64,000 nucleotides of DNA from Panopea generosa (Eukaryota; Mollusca; Bivalvia; Adapedonta; Hiatellidae), in assembly GCA_029582155.1 (NCBI GenBank), contig CM055897.1, positions 94,594,046-94,658,045 on the forward strand, read 5' to 3'. Shown here one piece after another: positions 40,140-54,100 of the stretch. The notes beneath the pieces are model-generated. The model made no database searches, was not told the DNA's origin, and saw only the letters and a list, made by a program, of their open reading frames with translations. Position numbers and translations under genes: made by a program. Each line of letters opens with the position of its first letter. Positions within the stretch are counted from its first letter, which is position 1.

Positions 40140-43100
40140 CTTTAATGTTAAAACAAAATTATAATGATAGCTACTGAATGGTTTCATATTTGCTTTGATG
40201 CTAGTCCAGTAATTTACCCAACACTACAGGCCAGGATCAAATATGCCACTAAAGGGAATATATCAGGTAATATCAGGAATTTTCAAATACAATAGATTAA
40301 CTTTATATTGATTAACTTTATGTTTTTCCGTTAACACATATTTTTCCGTTAACAAATATTTTTCAGCTTCATAATAAATGATGTATCAAACATGTAAATT
40401 ATCTAATAGAAATATAAAACAACCCCAACATATCATGTCACGCTGAAGTTATGTACAAGTAAGTTAGTTTTCCGATAACTTATACTAACATTATATACTT
40501 GTGTTCTATCGTCAATCTTGCTGAATCTGTATGCGACAATTATATTTCCACAAGTACTTTTTGTATATACTTATTCTACATTATATCTTTTATAAATCCA
40601 CCCTCACTAGTCAGATTTTGGAAAATCGGCTTACAAACTTGCATTTAACCAAGTACTTTCCACATTCTCTTTGGAAAAATATAATCAAACATTACAACAA
40701 AATTATTTCAGACACTCTCAATAATGTAAGTTTTATAAAGCAACTTGGTTATTTGATGGAATACAACACTACCAATAACATGATCAAGTTTAGACTATTT
40801 TGTCAGCTTTGTACTCGATGTCGTCTTATATCATAGAATACTTACTCTTTTGATATACACTTTGAATTTCGTGACAATAATAGTACTTGGTACCCTTTGT
40901 AACTCAAATTTCGAAAAAAATCGTTATTTTATTAATTGGAATGATAGAAAGCGAGTCAGTGTATTTGATAAAACATGTAATACGTTTTTATATGTCTACC
41001 AACATTTGTATTTAACATATACTTACTCCGTGACGTCCTATGTCCATGTTTAAGTAGTACAGAAAGCCAGCCACAACCTACAATGGACACATGACTGTAA
41101 AAAATACATGTAAATGTTCGAATTGTGTTTTATATTTATTTAAAGACAATACTCTCTAACGTTAGATATATGTTGGCATATTGCTGCCAGCCAGTGAGCT
41201 AGTTAAATGTACTAGTTCAGTTGCCTCCCCTCGTTGATACATGCTAATCTACAACGCACGAGTTGGCAATATTTAGCCCAGTAACAGCTATGTTGACACT
41301 GTGATGCAGACATCAGTAGCTAACACGTTGATGGCAGGACGGTCACTTCAGCTTCTCCTAAATCATGCAAGTCTGAAGAACTAACAAAGCTGTTTCTATT
41401 TACGCGGTGAGGTCAGCACATCTTTCAGTTTCATCTTTGCCGTTCAGAACATGTCCAAAAATATTAATTAGTATTATTATGCGAATTCATAGAATATATA
41501 AATAACTTTAATCATTTTCTTTTTTTTTTCTTTTTAATTACTCGCTTCATTTTCTAACATTCTTAAACATATTAGAACCTATATACCTAACAATGTGTAA
41601 ATATATTTTAATTAAGTGTTTTTGAAGGTTATATTCGTAAAGTTAATACCATACATTAAATTTTCAATGATATGCCAAATCTGTTCACAATTTATATATG
41701 TCACGGAGAAGAAGTTTATAAGATTTTATCTTCCGTTCTTATCAATATTCATATTTAAACTGATGAATATGTGTGTACATTTGATTGAATACAGATATTT
41801 AGGCCAATCACTTACTAATGACCCAATAATCTTTGAAATAAATGGCGTATTAAATAAAACGTTGTCGACATAATGAGGAAGATGTGAACACAAACGTTTA
41901 CTATGTCGAATTTAAGAAGTGACTGCTTTGTTACTAACTAATTAGTGTATCAATTTATATTTAATTAAGTAACGTTACCACGACATTCATGGTTACCAGC
42001 ATTTTAGATTTTTAAATAATACAAAAAGATATGCTGATTAGTAGTCATTATGCAAACAATTCACTCCAAGACATTATCCCGAGGCAACCAGTGCACTATA
42101 ACCCAACAAGCACACGTGTAAGCAGGACACATGTCCAATGCATTTCGATCGGCAGCTACCTAAATATATTGTCGTAGAACTATTTTATTTCGAAGTTTTC
42201 TGTTAACAAATCAGGGTGAACCAAAGAGATATTGTCGTCTCTTTCGGAAAAACTTGCCAGCAATATTTCCGGAACAAAAATGGTTTATATGTTTGTTAAA
42301 ATTCATGAACTGTATACTATTTAGATATATAAATAGCTCTATTTAATATATTTAGTGCATATTTCTATTAAAACAGTACATGCCTACTAACCACCCGCGC
42401 TTATAACAACTAACCAAAATCGGCGGTTTGGTCACCACACATCGGGAAACTCATTGTTTGGGTCAGCGAAACTTATTTTTTTAGGTAATAGGGTCAACAC
42501 CAATGCGGTATGGCCACCACATGTGACATAGCCACAAAAGAGCATACGTCTGTGTTCACAATTGAAATGTAATTAATATATCACTGAAATCAATTATTAT
42601 AAACAATGACATATCACGTGTGATGTCACTTCCTGTAGCATGTGCCGATAAGCTCTTCGTCTTTCACAACCACTAAACTATAACTTAATGTTTTTTTCAT
42701 CAAATTGAAAAAAAACATGAACAATTTTGATTTTTATAAGGTAATAGGCTTCAAGGGTATCAAATAATCAAACTCGTTCCAGTTGCTATTAAACTTTGCA
42801 CATACACAATATGATATTAAAGCGGAAGTTTTTGCGGGAATGAGACCAGACAACATCCATATCAACGCCGCGGATGAATATATTTTAATTTATGTTAAAA
42901 ATCGAACACTCAGGTTAACTACTTTAGAATCTACTCGTAGTACATCTGTCGCTTGGTGTTTTTTGTATGTCTGGTTGCTGAGTTATGGTGTAACGATAGG
43001 CCTTCTTGCCAACACGGATCAACTTGATCAAGTGGTTACCTGTTTCTCGGCTGAATTAATGTGTAGGAGTTTCCCATGCAGTTCTTTTGCAGCCCACTTC

Positions 43101-44383
43101 GCCATCATTATCACGAATGGATTATTCGTTGAAACTGGTTGTCTTGATCCTGCTAAGAAAAAATCTACATTAAAGACAATCCTTAAAGTTCATTTTATCA
43201 AAAATAAACATTTTTCAAGAACGAATATCGAAAATCACAAATATATTTAGGTAAATATGCTGACACGACAAAACCTGTATAGCAGTTGTTTAGGATTACT
43301 TATATGCATGATTGTGTTTATGAAATTAGTCAAATGTTGCACATTATGTCGTATTGAAAATGTAAACATATAATGCACTTTATATGATTGTTTGATACAG
43401 TAAACAATCATCTCTGCAATGATTGATTTTTTATAGAGAAATCGTTGTTTTAACCTCTGCAAGTTGATCGGACATTCATGCTGAAAATATTAACTAAATG
43501 TTTCTATACATTATAATTGTGCATTTGCATCCAACATAATTTTATTCATGCATATACCCATCGCTTACTGTGGTCCAAATAATTCATATATTCTTACTAG
43601 TGCATGTACATACGTGTAAGAAATACAGTAGGACAATAATGGTTATAAAAGTGCATTTTGCCTTATTGCAATACTGTGAAGTGAGTAAAAAATGAGATAA
43701 ACATCTCAACGAAAGAGTCTAAAGAAAACTACTAAAAGGTTGATACTTGTTACAGACTTTTTACCTATTCCATACCATCGGCAAAGTATTAACATGCATG
43801 GTAATTATTGTGTATTCTAATTATTAAACACTTAAGTGTACTTGTTTATTAAACATACCTGCATTCATTTGTCTTTATATAAAAACTGGTGTATATGTTA
43901 TTTGTAATTAAGTGACGATTACTTTTGTCAAGTGAATATGTAACATATCCAATACTATATTTATATAAAACGGATTATTTACCAATTACCCATGTGACAG
44001 ATTCATGTATGTTACGAATTCACTTGTTTTTTGTATATTAGGAAAAGATATTTGTTATTTATAACTGAGAAGAACTGATCAATAAATACACGATAGGTTC
44101 CTTACATTTAAGGAGACACATTACTTAATCGTGTAGTAAACTAATATTTCCGAATTTGTTCATTGGATGAATCAATACATAAATACATTTAGGCATTACT
44201 GGTTATAAGTATGAATACTTGTAGATGCGTACACTACATTTATTGTTATACTCACTCTAACGTTTAACATATTATTATATCTAGTGTAACTTGAAATAAT
44301 AAGATATACAGCTCACCATCCATTGCAGAAGCCATGAAATTCCATCCCAAAACAAGCACCAAGAAAATACACTTTTTGTCCAT
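40062..44383 (-). CDS. cystatin A: secreted cystatin-like cysteine protease inhibitor, 4 exons, 101 aa
   Basis: Predicted secreted inhibitor of papain-like cysteine proteases (family-2 cystatin fold). Exons on the minus strand: 44383-44317, 43149-43040, 41077-41027 and 40139-40062, joined in phases 1, 0, 0. Exon 1 is a signal peptide (MDKKCIFLVLVLGWNFMASA). Exon 2 carries the N-terminal strand and helix (PFVIMMAKWAAKELHGKLLH, ending INSAEKQ). Exon 3 begins VVAG, so splicing makes the QVVAG first hairpin loop (Q-x-V-x-G consensus). Exon 4 encodes VKTCSVKIWIRYWLKSAQIT then YSHCL and stop, with one cysteine pair. The usual PW of the second hairpin is YW here. The 17-codon exon 3 (human cystatin C has a longer equivalent, from memory) leaves out the region of the first disulfide. 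The intron between Q and V matches the position known for vertebrate cystatin C. A TATAAA lies 78 bp upstream of the ATG. No simple plus-strand gene explains this region. Confidence 0.82.
41027..41077 (-). CDS. cystatin A exon 3
   Basis: Acceptor TCCATTGTAG and donor GTAAGT flank 17 codons, VVAGFLYYLNMDIGRHG. This supplies the V-x-G of the inhibitory loop and the next beta strand. Confidence 0.82.
43040..43149 (-). CDS. cystatin A exon 2
   Basis: Acceptor TTTCTTAGCAG, donor GTAACC. It encodes SRQPVSTNNPFVIMMAKWAA and KELHGKLLHINSAEKQ after a split Gly codon. An antisense plus-strand open frame covers this exon and is not supported. Confidence 0.82.
44317..44383 (-). CDS. cystatin A exon 1 (signal peptide)
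   Basis: ATG at 44,383-44,381, then MDKKCIFLVLVLGWNFMASA and MD, donor GTGAGC. A short charged start plus hydrophobic core plus small residues (ASA) fits a cleavable signal. Confidence 0.8.
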
Positions 44384-44460
44384 ATTTGTTTCGTAGACTG
44401 AGACAGTTAAAACGCGTGCCGATCACTGATTGTAATGTATCATACATCCGTCTGTCTGCT

Positions 44461-44467
44461 TTTATAA
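44461..44467 (-). promoter_or_regulatory. TATA box of cystatin A
   Basis: The minus strand reads CTTATAAAAGCAG with TATAAAA at 44,466-44,460, about 78 bp before the ATG, a plausible distance for a TATA box with a ~50-nt leader. Confidence 0.6.
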
Positions 44468-44469
44468 GA

Positions 44470-47400
44470 TGTTAAATCAGGATTTATCACTTATGGTCTA
44501 TCTCTTCCGTTAACTATGATCTTTTGAAGTAGCATATTGTTCAAACAATATAATACTTTGCTTGTTATTATTTGTTATCGTATTTGACAGAAGTCTAACC
44601 ACTTCCGGAAATGCATTAATTTCCGGTAAACCAGGATTTGTATATTTAACTTGGATATACATTGTTCAAATCAATTGATATGACTATTGTGTTCATTGTA
44701 CTATTAGACAAAGGGTGAGAGATCGATACTCGACATTCACTGCCGGACACAGAAATTGAGCGTTAAGGTGCAATGTTTAGCTGAGACGACTTGTTCAACG
44801 CGCCGTCGGATATGCACGTGAAGATGCGAAGTCAAGCTCAACCCTGAATTTAACCGACAGTTGATTAGTTTGTCGAGTTGAATGTCTACCTACCTAAACA
44901 TTCCAACTCGACGACCAGTTCGAATGCCGAATCGAGATTAGATCCAGCTCGACAAAATATCCGAGATGTCATTTTTTTGCTAATTTCATGCACGATTTTG
45001 ATCTGAAGTGATATTCTATTTTAGACACGTGTTTAATGTGGAGCTGAAGTACATACTCATACGTCTCTCACTACAGAGTTGCGCCCCTTCTATCCGACGG
45101 TAACATGATTGTTGCGTTTAAAAAGTCCTATGTAATTGGGGTTGAAATATTTCAGCTGTGCTTTCCTGCTGCAGATGAGTAGAGCAAAAGCTGTTATAGC
45201 ATATACAGCAATAAGACATCACTGGTGTTAAAAATGACTTTAATATGATTTGAACAAATGAACAGATGAATATATTTATGAACATTTGACTTCCTTTTTA
45301 AAAAATATTAGGGGTACCACTGCACTGTCTTTAAAATAAGCTAAACTAGTCAAGCTACCTGGTGAATTTCTTTTAACAATAGAAAACCTACGCCCTGTGT
45401 CAAAATCGCGTCAACGTCACGTCAACGTGGCAAAAGGTGCCTCAGTAAGGATCGCAATAATACAATTCATGAACTATACTGTGAACTAAGTTTAGGTTAC
45501 GGTACAGTGCACATGATAATTAAGAATGAATAACATGCAAGTCCTTTGAGCGATCACAGGGTTCCTCGATTGCATAAAAGTATGAGTGGAGCGACATGCA
45601 ATAGTAGGAAAATTACGACGTAACGTTTATCTGACCTGCGGCAGATAGGCGTTCATGACATGTTTGAAATACATGTATCTATTTATTTGAATTCATTTTT
45701 GTCTTAATATTTTGCGTACGGTTTGAAGTTATATTAAATATAATACATGTGAAACTCCAAATAAATTCGACATGTCATTTTTATATTATGAGATTTGTCC
45801 ACGAATTTCTGAATAACCCCTCGTAGACATTATTTTTATCACAACAAAGAACACAATTCAAATGTCTAGTGAGACCTGAAATGTAAAGATATTATATACT
45901 GCAATAAGACACCACTGATGATAAAAAAGCACCGAGAACTATGACTAGCATATTTTTTTTTAAATATTGAAATCGCTACAATGTATAGCGTCTGTTAAAT
46001 TGTATTCAAAGTATTTGGAAAGTACTTGTTTTAATGCCACCTTACAGGAATACAATGTAAACTGAAATTTTCATTCGTTAAGTGTTTACAAGGCGTCAGC
46101 TGTTCTGCTATTGAACAAAATTAAAAAATGCAATAATCAGATATCGGGTCCTGCCTCTGTTGTCAGGTGTATAATGGTGTCTTTAAAATGTAAATGTTAT
46201 GTCACAGCCATTTAAGACTTCAAAGTTCTTAAAATTCGATAAATTATCTTGATTTTCATTATAATAGAAAATGATTAAACTTGGCCATGTATTATATATT
46301 GATGCAGTTCAAGTGTAGAAGTAATTCTAACTCTATATATTTTGCAAAATGTGTCCTTCGAAAGACAATAACCACACACTCTCAGCATGAATATCAGTAT
46401 CATTACAAATGCCAAATGATTTCTGAACCCATTAAAAGTACCCTTTACATACTAATGCCAACAACACTTAGTCTAATTCGCTTTTTTTAAAAAGAAATAA
46501 CACAATAACACCTCATTAAAGAGCCATGTTAAAGTACCGTTCACACACAGTCAGAATGTCAGACATAACAGATCGCGGTAATCATTTCGATTTCTTTATG
46601 TTGTATTTCTGTCACTGTAAAAAAAAAACATTATGTTTTACTCGCAACAAAAGAAATGGTGACAATTGTTTTACACAAAATAAACAAATATTGTTTCTTC
46701 ACAATATTTACTGACGTTTCTGGTTTAACACAAACTCAGTTTGTTGTCGTTTATTACGAAAGCGCATTTTAAACAGATACAAAAAATCAAGTTTTCTGAC
46801 ACAATGATAGATTACTTTATAAGTTACACAGCCGGAAATGTCTCGACCACTCACGAATACTCTATGCTGAACATAGGCGGATCAAGAGTGTGTTTTCTGG
46901 TGGGGATGAGGAGGGTGATGGTGGGGTATCTTAAACTGTTTTGCTTATCCAATGTGGGGTCCGGACTTTCTGGCACCCTCAAAATATATGGATTTGCCAA
47001 TACTGAGCATCATCAAAAATATTTAAAATGTCAGCTATCTCATATAAGATCACAAGTCACATTTAATGACAATAGAAAAAAACTCAGTAATATTATGTTA
47101 TCATTAAGCATTCTGAAATGTGCCAGGTTTAGCCAACTACACAACACGAAGTCCGTGTCAACAACTAAAAACACAGAGTTTGAAATATACTGAAATGATA
47201 GACGAAACAAACTGTGGCTTTATCTAAACTGTAAGTAATGAAAACCCCTTAGCTGATACTACTATTACTAATCTTATGTTTGAAAGTGACATCAAGTTAG
47301 TCAATGGAGTGTATCTGACTTCTCTGAATTCAAATCTAGGAGTTGCGAATTAGATCCCCAACAAGACAATTTTGTCCAAATACATTCTGTCTTAACATCT

Positions 47401-47985
47401 GTTTCATTTGTGGAAGTTGTCGGGTTGCACATTCAGGAACAAGGTTTATTTACCATCGGAACCTGCCATCCATGTCATGAATGGCACAGAAGATTATTTC
47501 AGGGCATACTGCAAGATACAATGAATGATCCAGTTTTAAAGACATGTCTGATATTTGATGGGTGCCTTCAGACGTTACGCACGGTGTTGAGCCTTTTTCG
47601 TCTTTGGCTTAGAAATGTTAACTATTGGTCTATTTTTGCGTGTTGTTCACTTTCACCTTCTGCATGGATCCATTCAAGATTATTAGCCCAAGAAATATGT
47701 TTTTATCTTACATAATCTTTTAATCCAATCCACACTTTGGCAATTTCATAAGGATAAATATGTAATTGTTGATAACCCATAATTGTTTTGCACTTTGTGT
47801 ATTTTATGAAATTATATATATTAAGAAAGAACAACATAAAACATTTATAAAGATATCTGCTTTTATAACTATATGTAATTAATTATATGTCATTAAACTG
47901 TGTCTTACTTAATAAACAATTAAAACATGATGTACAACAGATCTAAGGTGTACCAATATTATTTACATTTAAATGTTTAAACATT
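44470..47985. other. intergenic between the two cystatins
   Basis: No exon seen. A GC-richer patch (44,730-44,960) contains a small hairpin (GTCGAGTTGAATG at 44,872 against CATTCCAACTCGAC ending 44,912). Open frames at 46.7-47.2 and 47.4-47.7 kb lack recognisable homology or splice context. Confidence 0.5.
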
Positions 47986-47987
47986 TT

Positions 47988-47998
47988 TTTATTTTATT
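47988..47998 (-). promoter_or_regulatory. candidate poly(A) signals of cystatin B
   Basis: On the minus strand two overlapping AATAAA hexamers (AAAATAAAATAAAA) start about 22 bp after the cystatin B stop codon. Confidence 0.5.
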
Positions 47999-48019
47999 TT
48001 CAACCACCAACTGTTATAT

Positions 48020-48124
48020 TCATCCTCTAACGGACGGATAGGGGTTAACACATCGTGAATAGTTAAGTGTCGGGGTATCGCTAACCCAGGGCTGACTCCA
48101 TACTCGCACTTTGCATCTCTTGAA
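48020..48124 (-). CDS. cystatin B exon 4
   Basis: Acceptor TATTTTCACAG. It encodes FKRCKVRVWSQPWVSDTPTL, NYSRCVNPYPSVRG and TGA. It carries the PW hairpin and the C-terminal cysteine pair, plus a nine-residue tail after the last Cys. Confidence 0.85.
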   Translation of the reverse strand, partial: FKRCKVRVWSQPWVSDTPTLNYSRCVNPYPSVRG

Positions 48125-51100
48125 CTGTGAAAATAATAAATAACATAAATTCTGAAATACCCATCAAAAACAGCAGCGGTGGTTTATTGGTAAAGAAGGT
48201 CATGTGTTCGATCGGTCGAGTCATACCAAAAACTTGAGAATTGGTACTAGAAGCTTCCTCGTCTGACGCTCAACGTTTAGAGGCTAGTTGTTCTAGATCT
48301 GTTCTAATTCATTCGATAAAGCTGAAGGACACATGGATCACGATTTAAGCTGCAAATAAATCTGGACTCATGTTTTATTAATACGTGGAATGTTTGCATG
48401 ATGTCTGTCATCATAGCATTTACAACATATGACATGTTACATTTTGTCACGTTTGTATTATCCAGGTTGACATGAAGTATGTATGATATAAGGTATTTTG
48501 TTCTGGTCCCGAGAACGAAGCGTGGTTGTAATGCGACACATTTAAATTGTACGTGTAATATTAATCGTACAAATCTGATTTTTAAAAGTCACATGCGGTC
48601 TTGAGATTTAAATATAAAAATAAATGTTTTAAAATAGTTTTAGATAACAGTGATCGAGCATTCAAAAGAAGTCCCCAGAAAGTTAGCAATGACCTCCTGT
48701 TATAATTTCGGTACAATTATAAATGCATCATAATTATATTATAAACCAAATATGGGATCTGATTTGTGAGTATTTTCTATTAGACATCAGTCTACTACTC
48801 GTGTAAATCCTGCACACAATGCCAATAGTGTATTAGACAAATATGTTTAAGACAAGTATGTGTTAGACAAGTATGTATAAGACAAGTATGTATAAGACAA
48901 GTATGTGTTATTATCTTTGATTACAATACATCTTTATTTATCAAGATCGCTGGAGTCACACAATGCTAATATTGTATTAGACAAGAATGTGTTATTATCT
49001 TTGATTACAATACATCTTTACTTATCAAGATCACTGGAGTCACACAATGCCAATATTGTACTAGACAAGTATGTGTTATTATCTTTGATTACAATACATC
49101 TTTACTTATCAAAATCGCTTGAGTCACACAATGCCAATATTGTACTAGACAAGTATGTGTTATTATCTTTGATTACAATACATCTCTACTAATCAAGATC
49201 GCTTGAGTCACACAATGCCGATATTGTATTAGACAAGTATGTGTTATTATCTTTGATTACAATACATCTTTACTTATCAAGATCGCTTGAGTCACACAAT
49301 GCCAATATTGTATTAGACAAGTATGTGTCATTATCTTTGATTACAATACATCTTTACTTATCAATATCGCTGGAGTCACCCATAGTTTTGTTTATATAAT
49401 ATGTCCTGTCAGATATATTATAGATGTTATCAATGTTTCGAGTTGACGATATGATGAAGACGTTTACACAACACTGTCATTCAGTTTTAGTCATTGATTA
49501 CTAAATACATTTATTATGTTTTACCTGCACATTTTACCAGTGATATTGATTTAGTGATACAGAGGAGATTACCTTTATACGTATAACATACACGATTAAA
49601 AGATGTCTAAGATACTGTTATGTTTGTGCATTTGTGATGGCTGATTCTTTGAAGACTACGTCTCTTGTTTGACATATATTTTTCACCTTGAAAATGAAAC
49701 GTTTCACCCAAAATTTCAAACTATAGATAACCATTAAATTAACCATCGTGCTTTTATTTCACCAACATTTTACTTAAAAACTTAAAACCTTAACCAAGCT
49801 TTGAGTGTTTATCTATCTGTAATATAATCAATATCAACGAAACCATATGCAGTTTTACTGGAACCAGTCTAAAATCATGATCACCTGATTGGTTTTCTTA
49901 GATTTAAGTTGTTATGTATTTATATATGTTGGTGAAACAGGAGCCTAATTTCCTATCGTTTGCTTCATTAGTAACGGTCTGGTTAGTATAAGCATATAAC
50001 ATACCAGATGCTTCTAACATTGTCTAGATTGTGACAGCAGCAAAGTCTAGTGGTACAAACAACTTGAAAATGGTATAGGCAGTTCCCTCGGTTTTCGCTC
50101 AGTATTAAGAGGATAGTTTTAGGTCTGGTCGGTCCGGTGTCAGTATAACATGACTGGGTGGGATATAATACAAGTGTCTGTGGCATAATACGTCAGAATG
50201 GCAGCGCTCAAAATACTGTCTCAAGGAGACACCGTCGCGATGTAATTGAGAAAATGTTGGAAACGACGTTAAACGCCATACAACATTTATGTGTTGTTTT
50301 TTTTCTATGTGAATTGTATTATGGATGCTATGCTTTTTCAGGTTGAGTCTTCTACAAAAATACTACAACTGTTTTATACTAACTGAGATAACAAGTATTT
50401 ACAATATAATGGTGCATAGCTTACCTCATAGTCAACCACTATTGTCATATCAATATGGTACATAACACCAGCTACAACCTAAAATAGAATAGTGATACAT
50501 GTATAGCAGTACGAATGATATCAGAAATCACTGTTGAACCGGTAGTGAATTGTCAGTGAGTTTGTCAAACGTATCGAGTGACAACAACGAAAAAGATAAC
50601 AGAAATCACTGTTATACCGGCAGCTTAATTGTCAATAAGTTTGTCAAATGTATCGAGTGGCAACAATAAGAATGATAACAGATACCAATGTTATACCGGC
50701 AGCGTAATTGTCAGTGAGTTTGTTAAACGTATAGAGTGACAACAATAAAAATGATAACATAAATCAATGTTGAACCGGCAGCGTAATTGTCAGTGAGTGT
50801 ATCAAACGTATCGAGTGACAACAATACGAATGATAACAGAAATCACTGTTGAACAGGCAGCGTAATTGTTAGTGAGTGTATCAAACGTTTGGAGTGACAA
50901 CAGTAATAATGATATCAGAAATCACTGTTATACCGGCAGCGTAATTGTCGGTGAGTTTGTCAAACGTACCGATTGATAACAATAAGAATGATAACAGAAA
51001 TCACTGTTATACCGACAGCGTAATTGTCAGTGAGTTTGTCAAACGTGATTACATAAAGAATGATAACAGAGATCAGTTATACCGGCAGCGTAATTGTCAG

Positions 51101-54100
51101 TGAGTTTGTCAAACGTATCGAGTGATTTCTTTTGATATCTATCATAATACACATTATTGCCTGCTGACATGTGGTCAAATACAGTTTTAAAGAGATCCCA
51201 TATTGAAATGAAAGGAAATTATTTCAGTTGCTACTCAAATAGCATAAAATAAACAAGCCATCGCTATAACTGTCCTCGTTATGGCAGTGTTTCTTGTAAT
51301 ATTAATTAATCATTTAATCTACAATGTCACGTGTTTTATGATCAAACTTTTATAGATATAGGATAATTGATATTAACGTTTATATGTGCTTTCCATCTAC
51401 TCATGTAATAGAGCATAATATGGTTCTCATCTGAAACATATCACATGATTCTCAAAAGAAACAATTTACATATGATTCTCAAATTTCCGTATGAGAATTA
51501 TTTGTATATCCATTCATAAGGCAATCATGTGTATATCCTTTCATATGAGATAAATGTGTATATCATTTCATAGGAGAATCATATGTATATCATTTCATAC
51601 AAAAATCATATGCATAATCTTTCAATCGAGAATTATAGGCATATCAATTCATATGAGAATCATACGTATATCCTTTCAAACGATAATTATATGTATATTC
51701 CTTCATACGAGAATCATATATTTTTATGTATATCCTTTCATATAAGAATAATATGTATATCCTTTCATATGAGAGTCATCTGTATATTCTTTCATATGAG
51801 AGTCATCTTTATATCCTTTCATATGATAATCATATGCATATCCTTGTATATAAGTATCATAAGTATATCCGTTCATACAAGAATAGTATGTATATTCTTT
51901 CATACGAGAGGCATATGCATATCCTTTCATAGGATAATCATATGTATATACGTTCATACAAGAATAGTATGTATATCCCTCCATACGATAATCATATATT
52001 ATTTCATACGAAAGTCATATGTTTATTCTGTCATGCGAGAATCCTATTTATATTATTTCATGTGGCTTTTGCCTTTATACAGATAATATGTATCAGTGTG
52101 TCTAATTGTTGTTTATTGGAGCCTATAATATCACAACGCAGTGATGCATTATACGTAAAACACGCGAATTATTCCCGTCTTTGCGGTTGTTGTTTTGTTT
52201 AAGTTGGTGAACTGTATAGTTGGCTCATTCTCCAACTGTTCCAAAACTCTGTCACACCAATTTCAATCAGTACTTTTTATTAATTTTTGCGTGCGCAAAT
52301 AAACACCATTCTAAACTGAGGATAAGCAGGATTTCGCGACACAACGCATGTAAAGTTATCAAATCAGACTATTTGAAAGTACTGATAGCTGGTCTTTAAT
52401 GAATATTCATACACCTTCCTAATTTGATTTGATATTATTGCAGCGTTTGGGATATCTTATTGCACCATTTAATAAAAAATGACATAATGTCCACACTGTA
52501 TTTTGATAGCTTGATTTGTTTCTGCATGCTTATATATGAAAAGAATGAAATTCGAGAAATAAAAAGTAGTCCATGGCGCGTATGATCATTTTGGCGGTGA
52601 TCAACACTGCAAACCATACGACGACAAAAACTTTAGTGTTATATAAAAAAATAGTAATTTATGAAACTCATTCTTAATTATGTTGGAAGTGCAAGTATTT
52701 CTACATTTTAATTATTTTAAATTAATAAATTATAATGACAATAGACTGTCGACCAACATAAACATTAATCATTTTATTACAGGTGTTTTAATTAACATCA
52801 AATGGATCTTTGACCAGAAATACATATGATAAAAAAAACAACTAAATGAGAGATGGCACACTCTATGTTTACTATATCTTAAGACAAATATGAATTATTT
52901 TAACTGATAAAAGATGCGAACCTGTGTAGCAGCGGAGTGTATAGAGAAAACCCTTCCTTCTAATTGCGTTGCAGCCCAATTAGCCATCTGTACAACTGTA
53001 AAATCGTTCGTCGACACAGGTGTCTTTCCACCAGGAATTCCTGAACAATAAAGTGTTAACATACAAATGGATGTCCAACGGCGTTAGTTGTAGTTCTATT
53101 GTGTCGTGGTCGTTATTTCACTCAGTGTTGTTATTTCTGGTTATGTTCCGCTCAGTATTGCTCTAAAATTGAATACCTTCAGACCGGTACTTGGGCGTGA
53201 GGGGTGTGGTATATGTATTACCCCTCATGAACAGACTCAGTAACACCGTGTCTGCTATTTTCTAATCTTTGTTTCTTTTCAAGGGATCTGGTTTCACTAA
53301 TTAATCTCAAGCTGAGATTTTCCTCAACTTTCTCTAAATAATAAAACGAACTTATAACACAGATGATAACTACAACTAAAACACAGTAACATGAACCGTA
53401 CTCATAACACAGTTAATAAAATGAACTCAAACCACGGTTAATAACATGAACTCATAATACAGTTTACTTAATAACATGAACACATAACACAATAAATAAC
53501 TACAACTCATAACACAGTTAATAACGTAAACTCATAATACAGTTTACTTAATAACATGAGCACATAACACAATTAATAACTACAACTAATAACACAGTTA
53601 ATAACATGAACTCATAACACAGTTAATAACATGAACTCATAACTGAGTTAATACCTACAACGCATAACACAGTTAATAACTACTATTCATACTAAAGTTG
53701 ATAACATTAACCATACTCATAACACAGTTGATAAGATGAACTGAATACACGGTTAATAACATGAACTCATAACACAATAAATAACTACAACACATAACAC
53801 AGTTAATAACATGAACTCATAACACAGTTGATAACGAGTTCATATAACACAATTAATAACTACAACTAATAACACAGTAAATAACATGAACTCATAACAG
53901 AGTTAATAACGTGAACTCATAACACACTTAATAACATGAACTCATAAAACAGCTAATAACATGAACTTATTACATAATTAATAACTGAACCTCATAACAC
54001 AGTTAATAACTACAACTCATAACAAAGTTGGTAACATTAACTTTACTCATAACACAGTTGATAACATGAACTCAAAACACGGTTAATAACATAAACTCAT

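Noticed and set aside
40531-41053. 101- and 67-codon plus-strand frames
   Set aside because: No recognisable homology; the second overlaps cystatin A exon 3 on the other strand.
42783-43250. 155-codon plus-strand open frame
   Set aside because: It lies antisense to cystatin A exon 2, has no recognisable family or signal, and the conserved minus-strand exon explains the open stretch.
46741-47715. 150- and 101-codon plus-strand frames between the cystatins
   Set aside because: No family resemblance, no coding-like composition and no splice context; AT-rich chance frames are likely.
48840-51125. CRISPR-like array
   Set aside because: Units are contiguous tandem copies with no unique spacers, in a spliced eukaryotic gene.
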